The position numbers and the translations under genes were made by a program. Shown one piece after another: positions 8,621 to 18,440 of a stretch of 64,000 bases of DNA. The notes below the pieces were generated by a model, which was given only the letters and a program-made list of their open reading frames with translations, ran no database searches and was not told the DNA's origin. The stretch is from Hydrogenophaga palleronii NBRC 102513 (GTDB taxonomy: Bacteria > Pseudomonadota > Gammaproteobacteria > Burkholderiales > Burkholderiaceae_C), in the NCBI RefSeq assembly GCF_001571225.1, contig NZ_BCTJ01000001.1, forward strand, positions 480,876 to 544,875, in the 5' to 3' direction. The stretch's first letter is position 1; the number at the start of each line of letters is the position of its first letter.

Positions 8621-9439
8621 GTGAAATTTTCGGCACGACTTGCGTTCTGCACCGCCGCCCTGCTGGGCTTGGCTGCCTGCGCCACCAACCAGGCACCAGG
8701 CGCCTCGGCACCTGCGGGCGCCCTGGACAAGACATTGCAGGCCTTCCACTGGGATATGGAGAAGGCCACCGACGGAGGCGGCCTGCCGCTGGAGGGGTTT
8801 TCGTCAGCGCCGCCCGACAAGCGCGTGCGGTTGAATTTTGTGGGCGATGCCAGGCCCGGCGCCCCGCTGCTGGTGGTCGAGCGGCTCTGCAACCACATCA
8901 GCGCCGGCTACACGCTCGACGGCGACAAGCTCACGGTGTCTCGGGCCGTCAGCACCGCAATGGCCTGTTCCAACCCGGCATTGATGCAACTGGAGCAGAG
9001 CGTGGCGACGAAGCTGAGCGGCGTGCACCGCGTGCAGCTGGTGGATGGCGGGCAACCACCGCGCCTCGTGCTGCAGCTCGCGAGTGGCGAGCGCTGGTAT
9101 CTGAACGGCACGCCAACGGCTGCCACGCAATACGGCAGCGCAGGCGAAACCATGTTCCTGGAGGTGGGGCCTGAGCTGAAGCCCTGCTCGCACGGCGTCA
9201 TGAAGGATGCGCAGTGCATGCAGGTTCGTGAGGTGAAGTACGACAAGGCGGGCGTCAAAACCACCACCGGTGAGTGGAGCGCTTTCTACGGAATGATCGA
9301 GGGCTTCAGCCACCAACCGGGGGTTCGCAACGTGCTGCGCGTCAAGCGCTACACGTTGGCCCAGCCTCCGGCGGATGCATCCAGGTTCGTCTACCAGCTC
9401 GACCTGCGCGTTGAAACCGAAACGGTGCGCAGCCGCTAA
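8621..9439 (+). CDS. META and DUF4377 domain lipoprotein
   Basis: A 272-residue predicted lipoprotein: signal peptide with lipobox LAAC (17-20). Residues about 40-170 resemble the META (HslJ-like) fold, starting at LQAFHWDME, with CNHISAGYTLDGDKLTVS and a paired cysteine MACSNPAL. Residues about 180-265 match the DUF4377 layout: FLEVGPELKPCSHG, CMQVRE, then GEWSAFYGMIEGFSHQPGVRNVLRVKRY. Start is GTG with AAGGGAG just upstream. Function is unknown; META proteins are often linked to heat or antibiotic stress and surface adhesion. It stands alone between ffs and a convergent pirin gene. Confidence 0.82.
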   Translation: MKFSARLAFCTAALLGLAACATNQAPGASAPAGALDKTLQAFHWDMEKATDGGGLPLEGFSSAPPDKRVRLNFVGDARPGAPLLVVERLCNHISAGYTLDGDKLTVSRAVSTAMACSNPALMQLEQSVATKLSGVHRVQLVDGGQPPRLVLQLASGERWYLNGTPTAATQYGSAGETMFLEVGPELKPCSHGVMKDAQCMQVREVKYDKAGVKTTTGEWSAFYGMIEGFSHQPGVRNVLRVKRYTLAQPPADASRFVYQLDLRVETETVRSR

Positions 9440-9463
9440 CGCAGGCAGCGCACCGGTGCGCTA

Positions 9464-10510
9464 CTAGGCCTTGGCCGGTGGGCGTTCCGGGGCATCCTGC
9501 CCCGGGTACAGTGCAAACCGCTCCAGGCCCGCGCCGTGTGTGGGCGCTGGGGTGTCCCAGGGCCAGCCACCGAAGCGCGTGCGCATGTAGTCGACGCGCG
9601 CCTGGTGCAGCTCGGCCTGGGTGTTCATGACGAAGGGCCCGGCGGCGGCCACCGGTTCGTTCAGCGGCACACCCTGCATCAACAGCACCTGCACGTTGCC
9701 ATGGCCGGCATTGGACAGGCGCGTCGTCACGTTGGTCGTGATGCGCACGATGCGCTCGCCGCCCACAGCTTCACCACCAACCGACAAACCATCCCCTTCA
9801 AAAACGTACAGGGTCCTCAGGGCCTGCGCGGAGTTCGCCGCGGGCAGCTCCAGCGACGCACCCGGCTGCAGGTGCAGCAGCCACAGCGCGAGATCCGATG
9901 CGGCCTGCGCGCCCCAGCTGTCGGGTGGGGGAGACACGGGCTGCAAGGCTGCGCGCCCGTTCACCGGCCGGTACGCACCCGCGATCACGGTGACTTCAAC
10001 GCCGTCCTCCGTGTAGTGGGGGATGTCTTCCGCCCACAACATCTTGAATGCCGGCGGCGCGAACTTGCTGCGCGCGGGCAGGTTGAGCCAGATCTGAAAA
10101 AGCTCCAGCGGGTTGTCGCGGTCGGTGTGCAGCAAGGGAAACATTTCGGCGTGCTGGACGCCTGCGCCTGCGGTGAGCCATTGCACGTCACCCACTCCGT
10201 AGCGCGCCTTGGCGCCGAGCGAGTCGGCGTGGTCCACATAGCCCTGGCGCACGATGGTCACGGTTTCAAACCCGCGATGCGGGTGGCTGGGGAAGCCCGG
10301 CACCATCTCGCCGTGGTACATGCTGTAGCCGTTCTCGCCGCTGAAGTCGCTGCCGAGCGGGCGGCCTTGCAGCGCGCCAGCGTCGATGCCCAGGCGGCCG
10401 TTCCCGGGCGGGTACTGGTCCGTGTGGTACATGCAGAACAGAAACGGATCAACGCCCGTCCACGGGCGGTTCATCGGGACGTTTTCGAGAATGGTGGGCG
10501 TGTCGTTCAT
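9464..10510 (-). CDS. Pirin family protein
   Basis: A bicupin protein of 348 residues. The N-terminal cupin carries the pirin metal site: SHPHRGFETVTIV (two His), then a third His in TAGAGVQHAEMFP and the nearby Glu. The second cupin contains LWLLHLQPGASLELP and GHGNVQVLLMQGVPLNEPV, and the chain ends with the usual GGWPW segment. Some pirins are quercetin 2,3-dioxygenases, others redox-sensing regulators; which applies is not known. An internal Met13 is an alternative start. It is convergent with the lipoprotein gene. Confidence 0.9.
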   Translation of the reverse strand: MNDTPTILENVPMNRPWTGVDPFLFCMYHTDQYPPGNGRLGIDAGALQGRPLGSDFSGENGYSMYHGEMVPGFPSHPHRGFETVTIVRQGYVDHADSLGAKARYGVGDVQWLTAGAGVQHAEMFPLLHTDRDNPLELFQIWLNLPARSKFAPPAFKMLWAEDIPHYTEDGVEVTVIAGAYRPVNGRAALQPVSPPPDSWGAQAASDLALWLLHLQPGASLELPAANSAQALRTLYVFEGDGLSVGGEAVGGERIVRITTNVTTRLSNAGHGNVQVLLMQGVPLNEPVAAAGPFVMNTQAELHQARVDYMRTRFGGWPWDTPAPTHGAGLERFALYPGQDAPERPPAKA

Positions 10511-10624
10511 GCGGTCTTCTTCAAATCCATGTCAAACGGGCTGGTGGGGTTTGCGCAAAAGAATACGCCGGTGCACAGCGCCTGACATGGCCAAGGTCAT
10601 TCGCCGCCGCCCTGCTCGGCTAGC

Positions 10625-11014
10625 ATGGAAGCCCATTCACGCCCTGCGCAACACACCGACATGCAACCGAGAACACCCGACACCATTTCGAGCTGGCACG
10701 CTCACGTCTACTTCGATGCCGCAACGCGCGACGCTGCATGGGGCTTGCGTGAGCTGATCGCCAGCGCGCTCGGCACACGCGTCGAGATCGGCCGCTTTCA
10801 CGAAAAGCCCGTGGGGCCGCACCCGGTCTGGACATACCAGTTGGCGTTCGACGCTGCCGAGTTCGCCTTTGTCGTGGGCTGGCTCGCGCTCCACCATGGC
10901 GCGCTGGATGTCTTCATCCACCCCAACACCGGCGACGAGCTGGCCGACCACCGCGATGCGGCGCTCTGGCTCGGCAAGTCCTACACCTTGAAGCTGGAAG
11001 CCCTGACGGGCTGA
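10625..11014 (+). CDS. DOPA 4,5-dioxygenase family protein
   Basis: A small protein of 129 residues (117 if it starts at Met13, base 10661). It shows the family's opening HAHVYFD motif, then RFHEKPVGPHPVWTYQLAF and LDVFIHPNTGDELADHRD, where the His residues are candidate metal ligands. Homologues include betalain-forming plant and fungal DOPA dioxygenases, but bacterial members are mostly uncharacterised. Neither start has a clear ribosome-binding site. It is divergent from the pirin gene with about 110 bases between. Confidence 0.85.
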   Translation: MEAHSRPAQHTDMQPRTPDTISSWHAHVYFDAATRDAAWGLRELIASALGTRVEIGRFHEKPVGPHPVWTYQLAFDAAEFAFVVGWLALHHGALDVFIHPNTGDELADHRDAALWLGKSYTLKLEALTG

Positions 11015-11036
11015 GCGTGTTGAGGGGTGGCCGGTG

Positions 11037-12320
11037 TCAGGCCGGCGCGCTGGTGCTCAGCCATTGGCGCACACCCTCGCCCGCCGCCACGCCACTGGCC
11101 AGGCAGGCCGTGAGCAGATAACCGCCGGTGGGCGCTTCCCAGTCCAGCATTTCGCCAGCACAGAACAGGCCGGGGCGCGCCTTCACCATCAGCCCCGCAT
11201 CCAGCGCTTCCCAGCGCACACCGCCGGCGGTGCTGATGGCTTCGTTGATCGGGCGGGTTGCCTTGAGCGTGATCGGCAGGCCCTTGAGCGCGGCGGCCAG
11301 GCGCACCGGGTCGTGCATCGCGTCTTTTTCCACCAGCTCGTTGACGATGGCCATCTTGATGCCGTCCAGCCCCAGCCGGCTCTTGAGGTGGCTGGAGAGG
11401 CTGCGCGAACCGCGTGGGTGCGCCACATGCGCCAGCACCTGTTCGGCATGGCGGTCGGGCAGCAGGTCGAGTTCAAACGTGGCCTGGCCCTTGCGCGCGA
11501 TTTCGTCGCGCAGCAGGCTGGAGGCGGCGTACAGCAGGCTGCCTTCCACGCCGGTTTCGGTGGCGACGAATTCGCCCTTGCGCTGGAAGCTCTGGCCCAG
11601 GCTGTCGGTGGCGCGGATGCCGACCGACTTGAAGGGCTGGCCCGCAAAACGCTCACGGAAGAACGTGCTCCAGCCGCCCGCCACCTCGAAGCCGCAGTTG
11701 CTCGGCAGCAGCGGCGCCACGTCCACGCCCGCCGCTTGCAGCGGTGGCAACCAGGCGCCATCAGACCCCAGGCGGGCCCAGCTCGCACCACCGAGTGCGA
11801 GCACGGTGGCGCGTGCCTGCACCTGCAAGGCGCCGTGCGGCGACTCGAACTGCAGCGACGCGCCCTGCTCATCCCAGCCAATCCAGCGGTGCCGCATGTG
11901 AAAGACCACCGGCGCTCCATCGCCCGAAGGATGGCGCAGGCGGTGCAGCCAGGCGCGCAGCAGCGGCGCGGCTTTCATGTCGACCGGGAACACGCGCTGC
12001 GAGCTGCCCACGAAGGTGCTGATGCCCAGGCCCGCGGCCCAGTCGCGCACGGCTTGCGGGCCAAAGGTGTCGAGCAGCGGGCGCAGGCGTTCGGCATGCG
12101 TGCCGTAGCGGCCGACGAAGGCCGACAGGGCTTCGGCGTGGGTAAGGTTCATGCCGCCCTTGCCGGCCAGCAAGAACTTGCGGCCGACCGAGGGCATGCG
12201 GTCGAACAGGTGCACCGACAGGCCGGCGCGGCTCAGCACTTCGGCGGCCATCAGGCCGGCGGGGCCGCCACCGATCACGGCGACATCAACAATCAAGGGC
12301 GAAGGCAAATCAGGACTCAT
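11037..12320 (-). CDS. BaiN/HI0933 family FAD-dependent oxidoreductase
   Basis: A 427-residue flavoprotein. The FAD-binding GGGPAGLMAAEVLSRAG motif follows an Ile/Val-rich strand, then the HI0933 signature VGRKFLLAGKGGMNLTH. Near the C-terminus are the TAGGVRWEALDAGLMVK and CAGEMLDWEAPTGGYLLTACLASG blocks that define this family. The substrate is unknown. The start ATG (12318-12320) overlaps the stop of the upstream helicase gene by ATGA, so translation is probably coupled to the AddA-like gene. Confidence 0.92.
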   Translation of the reverse strand: MSPDLPSPLIVDVAVIGGGPAGLMAAEVLSRAGLSVHLFDRMPSVGRKFLLAGKGGMNLTHAEALSAFVGRYGTHAERLRPLLDTFGPQAVRDWAAGLGISTFVGSSQRVFPVDMKAAPLLRAWLHRLRHPSGDGAPVVFHMRHRWIGWDEQGASLQFESPHGALQVQARATVLALGGASWARLGSDGAWLPPLQAAGVDVAPLLPSNCGFEVAGGWSTFFRERFAGQPFKSVGIRATDSLGQSFQRKGEFVATETGVEGSLLYAASSLLRDEIARKGQATFELDLLPDRHAEQVLAHVAHPRGSRSLSSHLKSRLGLDGIKMAIVNELVEKDAMHDPVRLAAALKGLPITLKATRPINEAISTAGGVRWEALDAGLMVKARPGLFCAGEMLDWEAPTGGYLLTACLASGVAAGEGVRQWLSTSAPA

Positions 12321-15300
12321 TCGGAAAGGGGCGCATCGGCCAGCTCAATGAGCCGGCCCTGTGCATTGATGAAAGCGAGGCGCACCGTGTCGCCGGGCCG
12401 CGCCGCGGCCATGGCCTGGCGGTAGCCCTGCATCTGGGCCAGCAGCTCGGGCTTGTGTTCGGGGTGGGCAGCGCTCTTGTAGTCCAGCACCCACCAGTGG
12501 CCGCTGTCGCGCCGGCGCACCAGGCGGTCCAGGCGCAGCAGCGTGCCCTGGTGGAACAGCTCGACCTCGTTGCCCCAGTGGTTCAACACCTCGGCGTCCC
12601 AGGCCCAGGCGGCTTCACCGGCGACGATGCGCTGGGCCATGGCCAGGGTGTCACGCGCCTGTGCGGCGCTCAGCGCAAATTCGCGCGCCACGGCCTGCGT
12701 GTGTTCGCTGGACCAGTCGAAGCCCTGCGTGGGTGTGGGCCGCCATTGCAACAGGCGGTGCAGGGCCAGGCCGATGCGGTTGACGGTGTCGTCCACCGGT
12801 GCCGCAGGTTCGGCGGCCAGGTCGGCCACGGCGGTCGTCGTGGCTGCGGGCAAAGCGGTGAGCGCGGGCAGGCACGGCAGGCTGAAGCGCTCTGCGCCCT
12901 GCCCCGCGGCCGGGCCGACCGGTGCCACCACCGGCGGCGCTTCGGCGGCGGCGCTGAGCGGCTGCAGGCGCTGGTACCAGGTGGTGGTGTTGCGTTTGTG
13001 CGGCTCGAAACTGGAGACCACGAGGCGGATCTCGGCACGCGTCAGCGCCACGTAGAGCGCGTTGAGTTCTTCGAGCGAGCGCGCCTCCTGCTCCAGGCGC
13101 AACACGTCCACCGCGCAGGCCGGTGGCGACTTCTCGCTGGCGAGAAAGATGAAGCGGCGCGGCAAGGGGTCTTCACCCGGCCAGTCCACCAGCACGCCCA
13201 TGCTCTCGGGCCGCGCCGAACCGCTGTCGGTGTCGAGCAGCAGCACGGTGTGGGCTTCCAGGCCCTTGGCGCCGTGGATGGTGAGCAGGCGCACGGCGCC
13301 GGGCGTCTGCACCGGCGTGGCCTTGATGCCGCCGGCCTTGAGCGCGCGCACCAGGCGGTAGGGTGTGAGGAAACGGCCACCGTCCTGCGCCAGCGACTGT
13401 GTGAGCAGATCACGCAGCTGCACCAACACGGCACCGCGTTGGCTGGCGGGCACGGCTTGCGCGAAGCGCGCCAGCACGTCGCCGTGGTCGTAGAGCGCCG
13501 ACAGCGCGTCGTGCGGTGGCAGCGCCAGCAGCCAGCCGCGGTACAGCGCCAGGCGCAGCGCGGTCTCGCGCAGCTGGGTGGCCTGTTCGGCGTTCTGGCA
13601 CAGCGCCAGCAGCTCGTGCTCGGGCAGTTCGGCGCAGCGTTGCAGCGCCTGCCACCACGAGAGGCGCGCGGGAGCGGCGGCGCTTGCATCGTCGCCACGC
13701 GGCGGCGTCCAGCGTTGGCGCAGGCGCGCGAGCTGGGCCAGGTCTTCGTCGTACCAGCCGCACAACGGGGACTTGAGCGCGTGCGCCAGGCTCAGGTCGT
13801 GGCGGGTGGACACCAGGGCGTCGAGCAGCGCCACCACGTCCTGCACCGCAGGCGCTTCACCGAGTTGCAGCTTCTCCGGCTGTTCGCTGTTGATGCCGCG
13901 TTCGCGCAAGGCTTCGTGCATCCAGGCCAGGCGTTCGCGCCGGCGCGCCAGCACCATGATGTCGTCCGGTTTGATGCGGCCATCGGCGACCTGCTCGGCC
14001 AGCCAGTCGGCCGCCTGCGCGGCTTCGAGCGCGGCCATGCTGTCTTCGGGCAAGACACGAGGTTTGACCAGGCTGTCGCGCCAGACCGTGGGGTCGCCCC
14101 CGGCCGAGGTCTCGCGCAGGCTGCGTGGCAGTTGCGGCAGGCACAGCGCTTCGCCGTCCTTGGTGCTTTCGGTGGTGTGGCTGCGGTAGTCGCTGCTGTA
14201 TTCACCGGCGAGCACGGCCGCGCCCATGGCGGCGTTGAGCAGGTTCACCACGGCGGGCGCGCAGCGGCGCGTGTGGTCGCAACTCAGCAGCGCACCGGCC
14301 AGGCCCTGCACCACGAAGGCCTGCGCGGCCTTGAACACCTGCGGCTCGGCACGGCGGAAGCGGTAGATGGATTGTTTGGGGTCGCCGACCAGGAACACGT
14401 TGGGCGCTTCGCCCGGGCCGGCGCCGGCATAGGCCGACAGCCAGCCGTAGAGCGCCTGCCACTGCAGCGGGTTGGTGTCCTGGAATTCGTCGATCAGCAC
14501 GTGGCGCAGCCGCGCGTCCAGCCGCTGCTGCAGCCAGCCGGAGAGTTCGGCGTCACCGAGCAGGCGGCGCGCGGCGCCTTCCACGTCGTTCATGTCGACC
14601 CAGCCGCGCTCGCGCTTGAAGGCGGCGAAGCTGCCGATCAGCACGCGCGCCAGGCGCGACAAACGTTGGTGGTGCAGCCAGGCGCGGTGCTGGCGCTGGG
14701 CGTCGAGCGTGCGTTGCGCCAAGTCTTGCGCAGCGCGCACGGCCTCGATGCCGGCGAGCTTGTCGCTGAACTTGCGCGGTTCGTCTTTCTGCGTCAGCAA
14801 GGCGGTGAGCACACCGGCGGCATCGGCCTGCGTCAGCGCCTGCTCCAGCTCCACGCCCTTGGCGGCGAAGGTGACGGCGCTGGCGCGGCCGAGGGCCTGG
14901 GCGGCTTCGCGCAACAGCGTGGCGGCGCGTGCATCCTGCACCAGCCACTGCCGGGGCGGCTCGAAGCCGGTGAACTCGGGGAAACGTTCGGCCATCGGCT
15001 CCACCGAGGCGTCCAGCACGCCGGCGGCGTCGGCCAGCACGAACTCCACGCGCTTGTCCAGGGCCTTTTTCAGCGCCACCAGCGTCTGGTGGCGGCCGTG
15101 TTCGGCCACGCTGTCCATGAAGTCCTGGCGCTCCTGCGGGTGCCGCGTCAGCGCGGCGTAGAAGCGCGGCCAGACCTGGGCCACGGCTTGTGCATCGTCT
15201 TCGAGCAGCTCGTATTGCACCGGCAGGTCCAGCTCCTGCAGCACCGACAGGGGCGCGCCGCGCAACAAGGCAGCGAACCAGCTGTGGAAGGTGCGCACCT

Positions 15301-15682
15301 GCACCGGGCGGCCGATGGCGGTGATGCGCGCATACAGGCTGCGCGCTTCGGGCACACGGCGCAGCGCGTCGGCATCGCTCAGGCCACGCGCGCGCAGCTC
15401 ACCGGCCAACGCGTCGTCGGACAGCGTGGACCAGCGGCGCAGCTCGGTGTTGAGCCGGCTGCGCATTTCGCCCGCGGCCTTTTTGGTGAAGGTGATGGCC
15501 AGGATGTCTTGCGGCGCACAACCGTCGAGCAGCGCGCGCAGGATGCGCGAGACCAGCATCCAGGTCTTGCCCGCGCCGGCACAGGCTTCGACGGCAATGC
15601 TGCGCGCCGGGTCGCAGGCCAGCGCGTAAAAGGCTTCGCGTGCGGCGGGGGCGCCGTTGATGCGGTAGGCGGGTGCATTCAT
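12317..15682 (-). CDS. AddA-like UvrD-family helicase/exonuclease
   Basis: An 1121-residue superfamily 1A helicase with a C-terminal RecB-like nuclease, the equivalent of the AddA subunit that processes double-strand breaks for RecA loading. Helicase motifs are clear: VEACAGAGKTWMLVSR (motif I), ILAITFTKKAAGEMRSRL (Ia), LIDEFQDTNPLQW (II), VGDPKQSIYRFRRA (III), RLLTIHGAKGLE (V) and NALYVALTRAE (VI). The nuclease active site is in HWWVLDYKSA near the end. ATG at 15682 overlaps the AddB-like stop by ATGA. The order AddB-AddA-flavoprotein forms one tight unit. Confidence 0.92.
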   Translation of the reverse strand: MNAPAYRINGAPAAREAFYALACDPARSIAVEACAGAGKTWMLVSRILRALLDGCAPQDILAITFTKKAAGEMRSRLNTELRRWSTLSDDALAGELRARGLSDADALRRVPEARSLYARITAIGRPVQVRTFHSWFAALLRGAPLSVLQELDLPVQYELLEDDAQAVAQVWPRFYAALTRHPQERQDFMDSVAEHGRHQTLVALKKALDKRVEFVLADAAGVLDASVEPMAERFPEFTGFEPPRQWLVQDARAATLLREAAQALGRASAVTFAAKGVELEQALTQADAAGVLTALLTQKDEPRKFSDKLAGIEAVRAAQDLAQRTLDAQRQHRAWLHHQRLSRLARVLIGSFAAFKRERGWVDMNDVEGAARRLLGDAELSGWLQQRLDARLRHVLIDEFQDTNPLQWQALYGWLSAYAGAGPGEAPNVFLVGDPKQSIYRFRRAEPQVFKAAQAFVVQGLAGALLSCDHTRRCAPAVVNLLNAAMGAAVLAGEYSSDYRSHTTESTKDGEALCLPQLPRSLRETSAGGDPTVWRDSLVKPRVLPEDSMAALEAAQAADWLAEQVADGRIKPDDIMVLARRRERLAWMHEALRERGINSEQPEKLQLGEAPAVQDVVALLDALVSTRHDLSLAHALKSPLCGWYDEDLAQLARLRQRWTPPRGDDASAAAPARLSWWQALQRCAELPEHELLALCQNAEQATQLRETALRLALYRGWLLALPPHDALSALYDHGDVLARFAQAVPASQRGAVLVQLRDLLTQSLAQDGGRFLTPYRLVRALKAGGIKATPVQTPGAVRLLTIHGAKGLEAHTVLLLDTDSGSARPESMGVLVDWPGEDPLPRRFIFLASEKSPPACAVDVLRLEQEARSLEELNALYVALTRAEIRLVVSSFEPHKRNTTTWYQRLQPLSAAAEAPPVVAPVGPAAGQGAERFSLPCLPALTALPAATTTAVADLAAEPAAPVDDTVNRIGLALHRLLQWRPTPTQGFDWSSEHTQAVAREFALSAAQARDTLAMAQRIVAGEAAWAWDAEVLNHWGNEVELFHQGTLLRLDRLVRRRDSGHWWVLDYKSAAHPEHKPELLAQMQGYRQAMAAARPGDTVRLAFINAQGRLIELADAPLSE

Positions 15683-18318
15683 GCCGCGGCCCAGAAGTCT
15701 TTGCGGCACAGGCCACGCGCGGCGCAATACTCGCACACGCGGCCTTCGCCCAGCGCCGGCATGGGGTGGCCGGCGGCCACCCGCGCCATGTCGTGCGCGA
15801 TGCCTTCGCGCAGGTGTTCACGTGCCATCAGCACCTCGGGTTGCTCCACCAGCCAGGTGGGCGTGTCCTTGCCGCCGTCGCCGCGTTTGTCGGTGATGCT
15901 GAGGTAGGCCGCGCGCAGGGTCTCGTCGGGCAGCAGCGCGGCGTAGAACGCGAGCTGGGTGTCTTCCAGCGGTTCCTTCACGCGGTCGTTGGTCTTGCTG
16001 CGGCTCTCGGTCTTGTAGTCGATCACGAACGGAATCGCGCCTTCGGGGCTGTCCTGCGCATCGATGCGGTCGAGCTTGCCGTAGAGCGTCCAGGGGCCAG
16101 CCATGGCGTTGAGCGCGGCCTCGGCCTGCACAAAACGCGGGCCGGGCTGGCCGGCCTGCGCTTCATAGCCCGCGAGCCAATCCAGGTAACCCTCACGCAG
16201 AGCCGGCCACACGGCCTGGTACGGCAGGAAGCCGGCACCGCCCTCGCCCGCGTTCAGGCCCATGGCGCTGGCGGTCTCGTTGCCCAGCTGATCGAGCCGT
16301 TCGCGGTCGACGTCGCGGCCCGGGCGTGTATCGCCGCGCTCTTCATGAAAAGCGCGCAGCACCGCGTGCAACCAGTTGCCAAGGTCGCGCTGATCGGGCT
16401 CGGCTTCGAGCTCGGGCGCCTCCACCAGGCGCAGCTGGCGCAGGGCGAAAAAGCGGTAGGGGCAGTCGCGCAAATCCTGATACGCGCTGGCCGAGAGCGA
16501 CTCGGGCAACACATCGGCGGCCGAGGGTGCGGGGCGTGGCCGGGCTTGGGCGCTGAGGCCACGTTGTCCACGCGGGTCGACTTGGGTATCCGCATGCTGC
16601 GGCAGGGCCTGCACCCAGGCACTGGGCAGCACCGCCTCACCGCGCTCCTGCGTGCGCCAGAGCAGATCCAGTTCGGGCATGGCGAGGGTCGAATGCCAGG
16701 CGCTTGCTGCCGCTTCGGTCAGTGCTTCGCGCGACGGCAGGCCCAGCAGCTCGCGCTGCGCCACGGTCCACTCGCCCGGCGGTTCGGGGCTCGGGCTCAG
16801 ATGCGCTTCGTCGCAGCCGGGCACCACGGTGGCGGCGAACGCGCGGCCCAGCAGCTGCGCCATGGGCAGCACCACCACGGCGGCTTCGCCCTCGTGGCGC
16901 GGCGTGAAGCTGGCACCTTCGAGCACGTCGCGCACCCAGGCGGTGAAGGCCGGGAGCGACAGTCGCGCGCCGTTGCGTGGCGCGTCGGTGCCGCGGATGG
17001 TGTCGGCCACCGCTGCCAGCTCCATCGCCGCGCCGTCACTGAGGCGCAGCGCCTGCAACAGCTGCTGGCCAGCCGGATCGGCTTCGAGCGACTCGCGCAA
17101 GCCACAGTGTTCAAGTGCCTCGGCCACGTCGCTGAGCCACTGCGTCAAGGGCCGTCCGGTCTGCAAGGCCTCCAGCACGGCGGCCAGACCCTCGGGCAGG
17201 CTGGCGCCGATGCGGTGGTGTTGCAACGCGGCCGACCAGCGCGAAATGCCGGCCTCGCGCACCTGTTGTTCGAGTTGCTGCACCTGGGCCTCGCTCCAGC
17301 GGCGCGCCTGTTTGAGCAGGTCCAGCACCTCGTCCATGGACGCACGTGCATCGGCCGCACGCAGCAGGCTCATGAGCTGTGCGGCCGCGTGGGTGGTGGA
17401 GAGCTTCCAGCCGGTTTCATCGCGCACCACCACGCCCGCACCGTGCAGCAAGGCGCTAACGCGGCGCGTGAGCAGGCGGTCGTTGGCCACCAGGGCCACC
17501 GGCGTGTGGCCGGCATTGAGCTGCTGGATCACGCAGGCAGCGGCGCGCTGGGCTTCGTCTTCGGCGTCGCCGCAGGCATGCAGGCGCACAGTGGTGCTGT
17601 CGCCCCCCCCAACCGATTCGTGCAGCGGCAACACCAGCGCGCGCTCGCCCCAGTGCGCGGCCAGCGCGTTGGCCAGCGGGTCTTGCTGGAAGCCCGGCAG
17701 CAGCACCAGCAGATCGGCGTATGCGCCGGGCCCGGCCTGCGCGCTCCACAGCACATCGGTGGCATAGGCCGAGGTGCTGGCCCAGGTGAGGGCCAGCGTG
17801 GCCAGCATGCCTTCCCAATGCAGGGACGGCTGGGACGGCACCAGGCCGGCACGCAGGGGTTCGGCCCAGGCCAGGCGCTGCTCGGGCGGCACCGCCGCGG
17901 CCAGCGGCGCCAGCTGGCGCGCTGCCTCGACCAGGCGGCTGACCATGGTGGCGCGCAAGGCGGTGTCGGCGCGCGCCGGGGCCACGCGTTCGATCAGGGC
18001 GGCGGCGATCAGGCTGTCGCGCGCCATGTCCATGCTGAGGTCACCCGGTCCGGGCAGGAAAGGTTGCAGGCTCGCGGCCCAGTTGCGGCTGGACTCGAAG
18101 CGCGGCGCAAAACCGCTCGGGTGGGCGCTGGCCCAGGCGCGTTGGCCGCCCTTCATCAGTTGCGCGTAGGGCACCAGCACCACGGCGCGTGCGGCCGGCA
18201 GGGCGCGCGCTTGCAGCGCCTCATCGAGTTGCGCCACCAGCCGCACCCAGGCCTGGTCTGCCGGATGCGGCGTCGTTGCAGGCAAGCCAGGGGCGTCGGT
18301 CGGGCTTACAGGCGGCAT
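15679..18318 (-). CDS. AddB-like PD-(D/E)XK nuclease
   Basis: The partner of the AddA-like helicase; 879 residues from ATG at 18318. The N-terminal two-thirds are a degenerate helicase-like region. The C-terminal nuclease carries GKLDRIDAQD and IPFVIDYKTES, the usual D...DYK active site. Cysteines at LRDCPYRFF and at CEYCAARGLC have the C-x(n)-C-x2-C-x5-C spacing of the AddB-type iron-sulfur cluster. The frame is open further upstream: GTG at 18339 and TTG at 18402 are alternative starts, and no candidate has a strong ribosome-binding site. It is divergent from trxA. Confidence 0.88.
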   Translation of the reverse strand: MPPVSPTDAPGLPATTPHPADQAWVRLVAQLDEALQARALPAARAVVLVPYAQLMKGGQRAWASAHPSGFAPRFESSRNWAASLQPFLPGPGDLSMDMARDSLIAAALIERVAPARADTALRATMVSRLVEAARQLAPLAAAVPPEQRLAWAEPLRAGLVPSQPSLHWEGMLATLALTWASTSAYATDVLWSAQAGPGAYADLLVLLPGFQQDPLANALAAHWGERALVLPLHESVGGGDSTTVRLHACGDAEDEAQRAAACVIQQLNAGHTPVALVANDRLLTRRVSALLHGAGVVVRDETGWKLSTTHAAAQLMSLLRAADARASMDEVLDLLKQARRWSEAQVQQLEQQVREAGISRWSAALQHHRIGASLPEGLAAVLEALQTGRPLTQWLSDVAEALEHCGLRESLEADPAGQQLLQALRLSDGAAMELAAVADTIRGTDAPRNGARLSLPAFTAWVRDVLEGASFTPRHEGEAAVVVLPMAQLLGRAFAATVVPGCDEAHLSPSPEPPGEWTVAQRELLGLPSREALTEAAASAWHSTLAMPELDLLWRTQERGEAVLPSAWVQALPQHADTQVDPRGQRGLSAQARPRPAPSAADVLPESLSASAYQDLRDCPYRFFALRQLRLVEAPELEAEPDQRDLGNWLHAVLRAFHEERGDTRPGRDVDRERLDQLGNETASAMGLNAGEGGAGFLPYQAVWPALREGYLDWLAGYEAQAGQPGPRFVQAEAALNAMAGPWTLYGKLDRIDAQDSPEGAIPFVIDYKTESRSKTNDRVKEPLEDTQLAFYAALLPDETLRAAYLSITDKRGDGGKDTPTWLVEQPEVLMAREHLREGIAHDMARVAAGHPMPALGEGRVCEYCAARGLCRKDFWAAA

Positions 18319-18378
18319 GGAAATGGGGGTTTCTGTCACAATGATGCGGACCGTGTGCCCAGAGGGTGTGAGAACACC

Positions 18379-18407
18379 TTGAACTGCCGGCACGGGCCCC
18401 AAACTGT
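18379..18407 (+). promoter_or_regulatory. Candidate trxA promoter
   Basis: TTGAAC (18379-18384) followed after 17 bases by AACTGT (18402-18407), a modest sigma70-type match 34 bases before the trxA start codon. Inferred from sequence only. Confidence 0.4.
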
Positions 18408-18440
18408 AACCTCCCCTGTCAACGACTTTTAGGACGAATC

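Noticed and set aside
12455..15907. A very long open frame on the plus strand (about 1150 codons) opposite the AddA-like gene
   Set aside because: It is antisense to a gene with all helicase motifs; its translation is His/Gln/Arg-rich without domains, as expected from high-GC codon bias.
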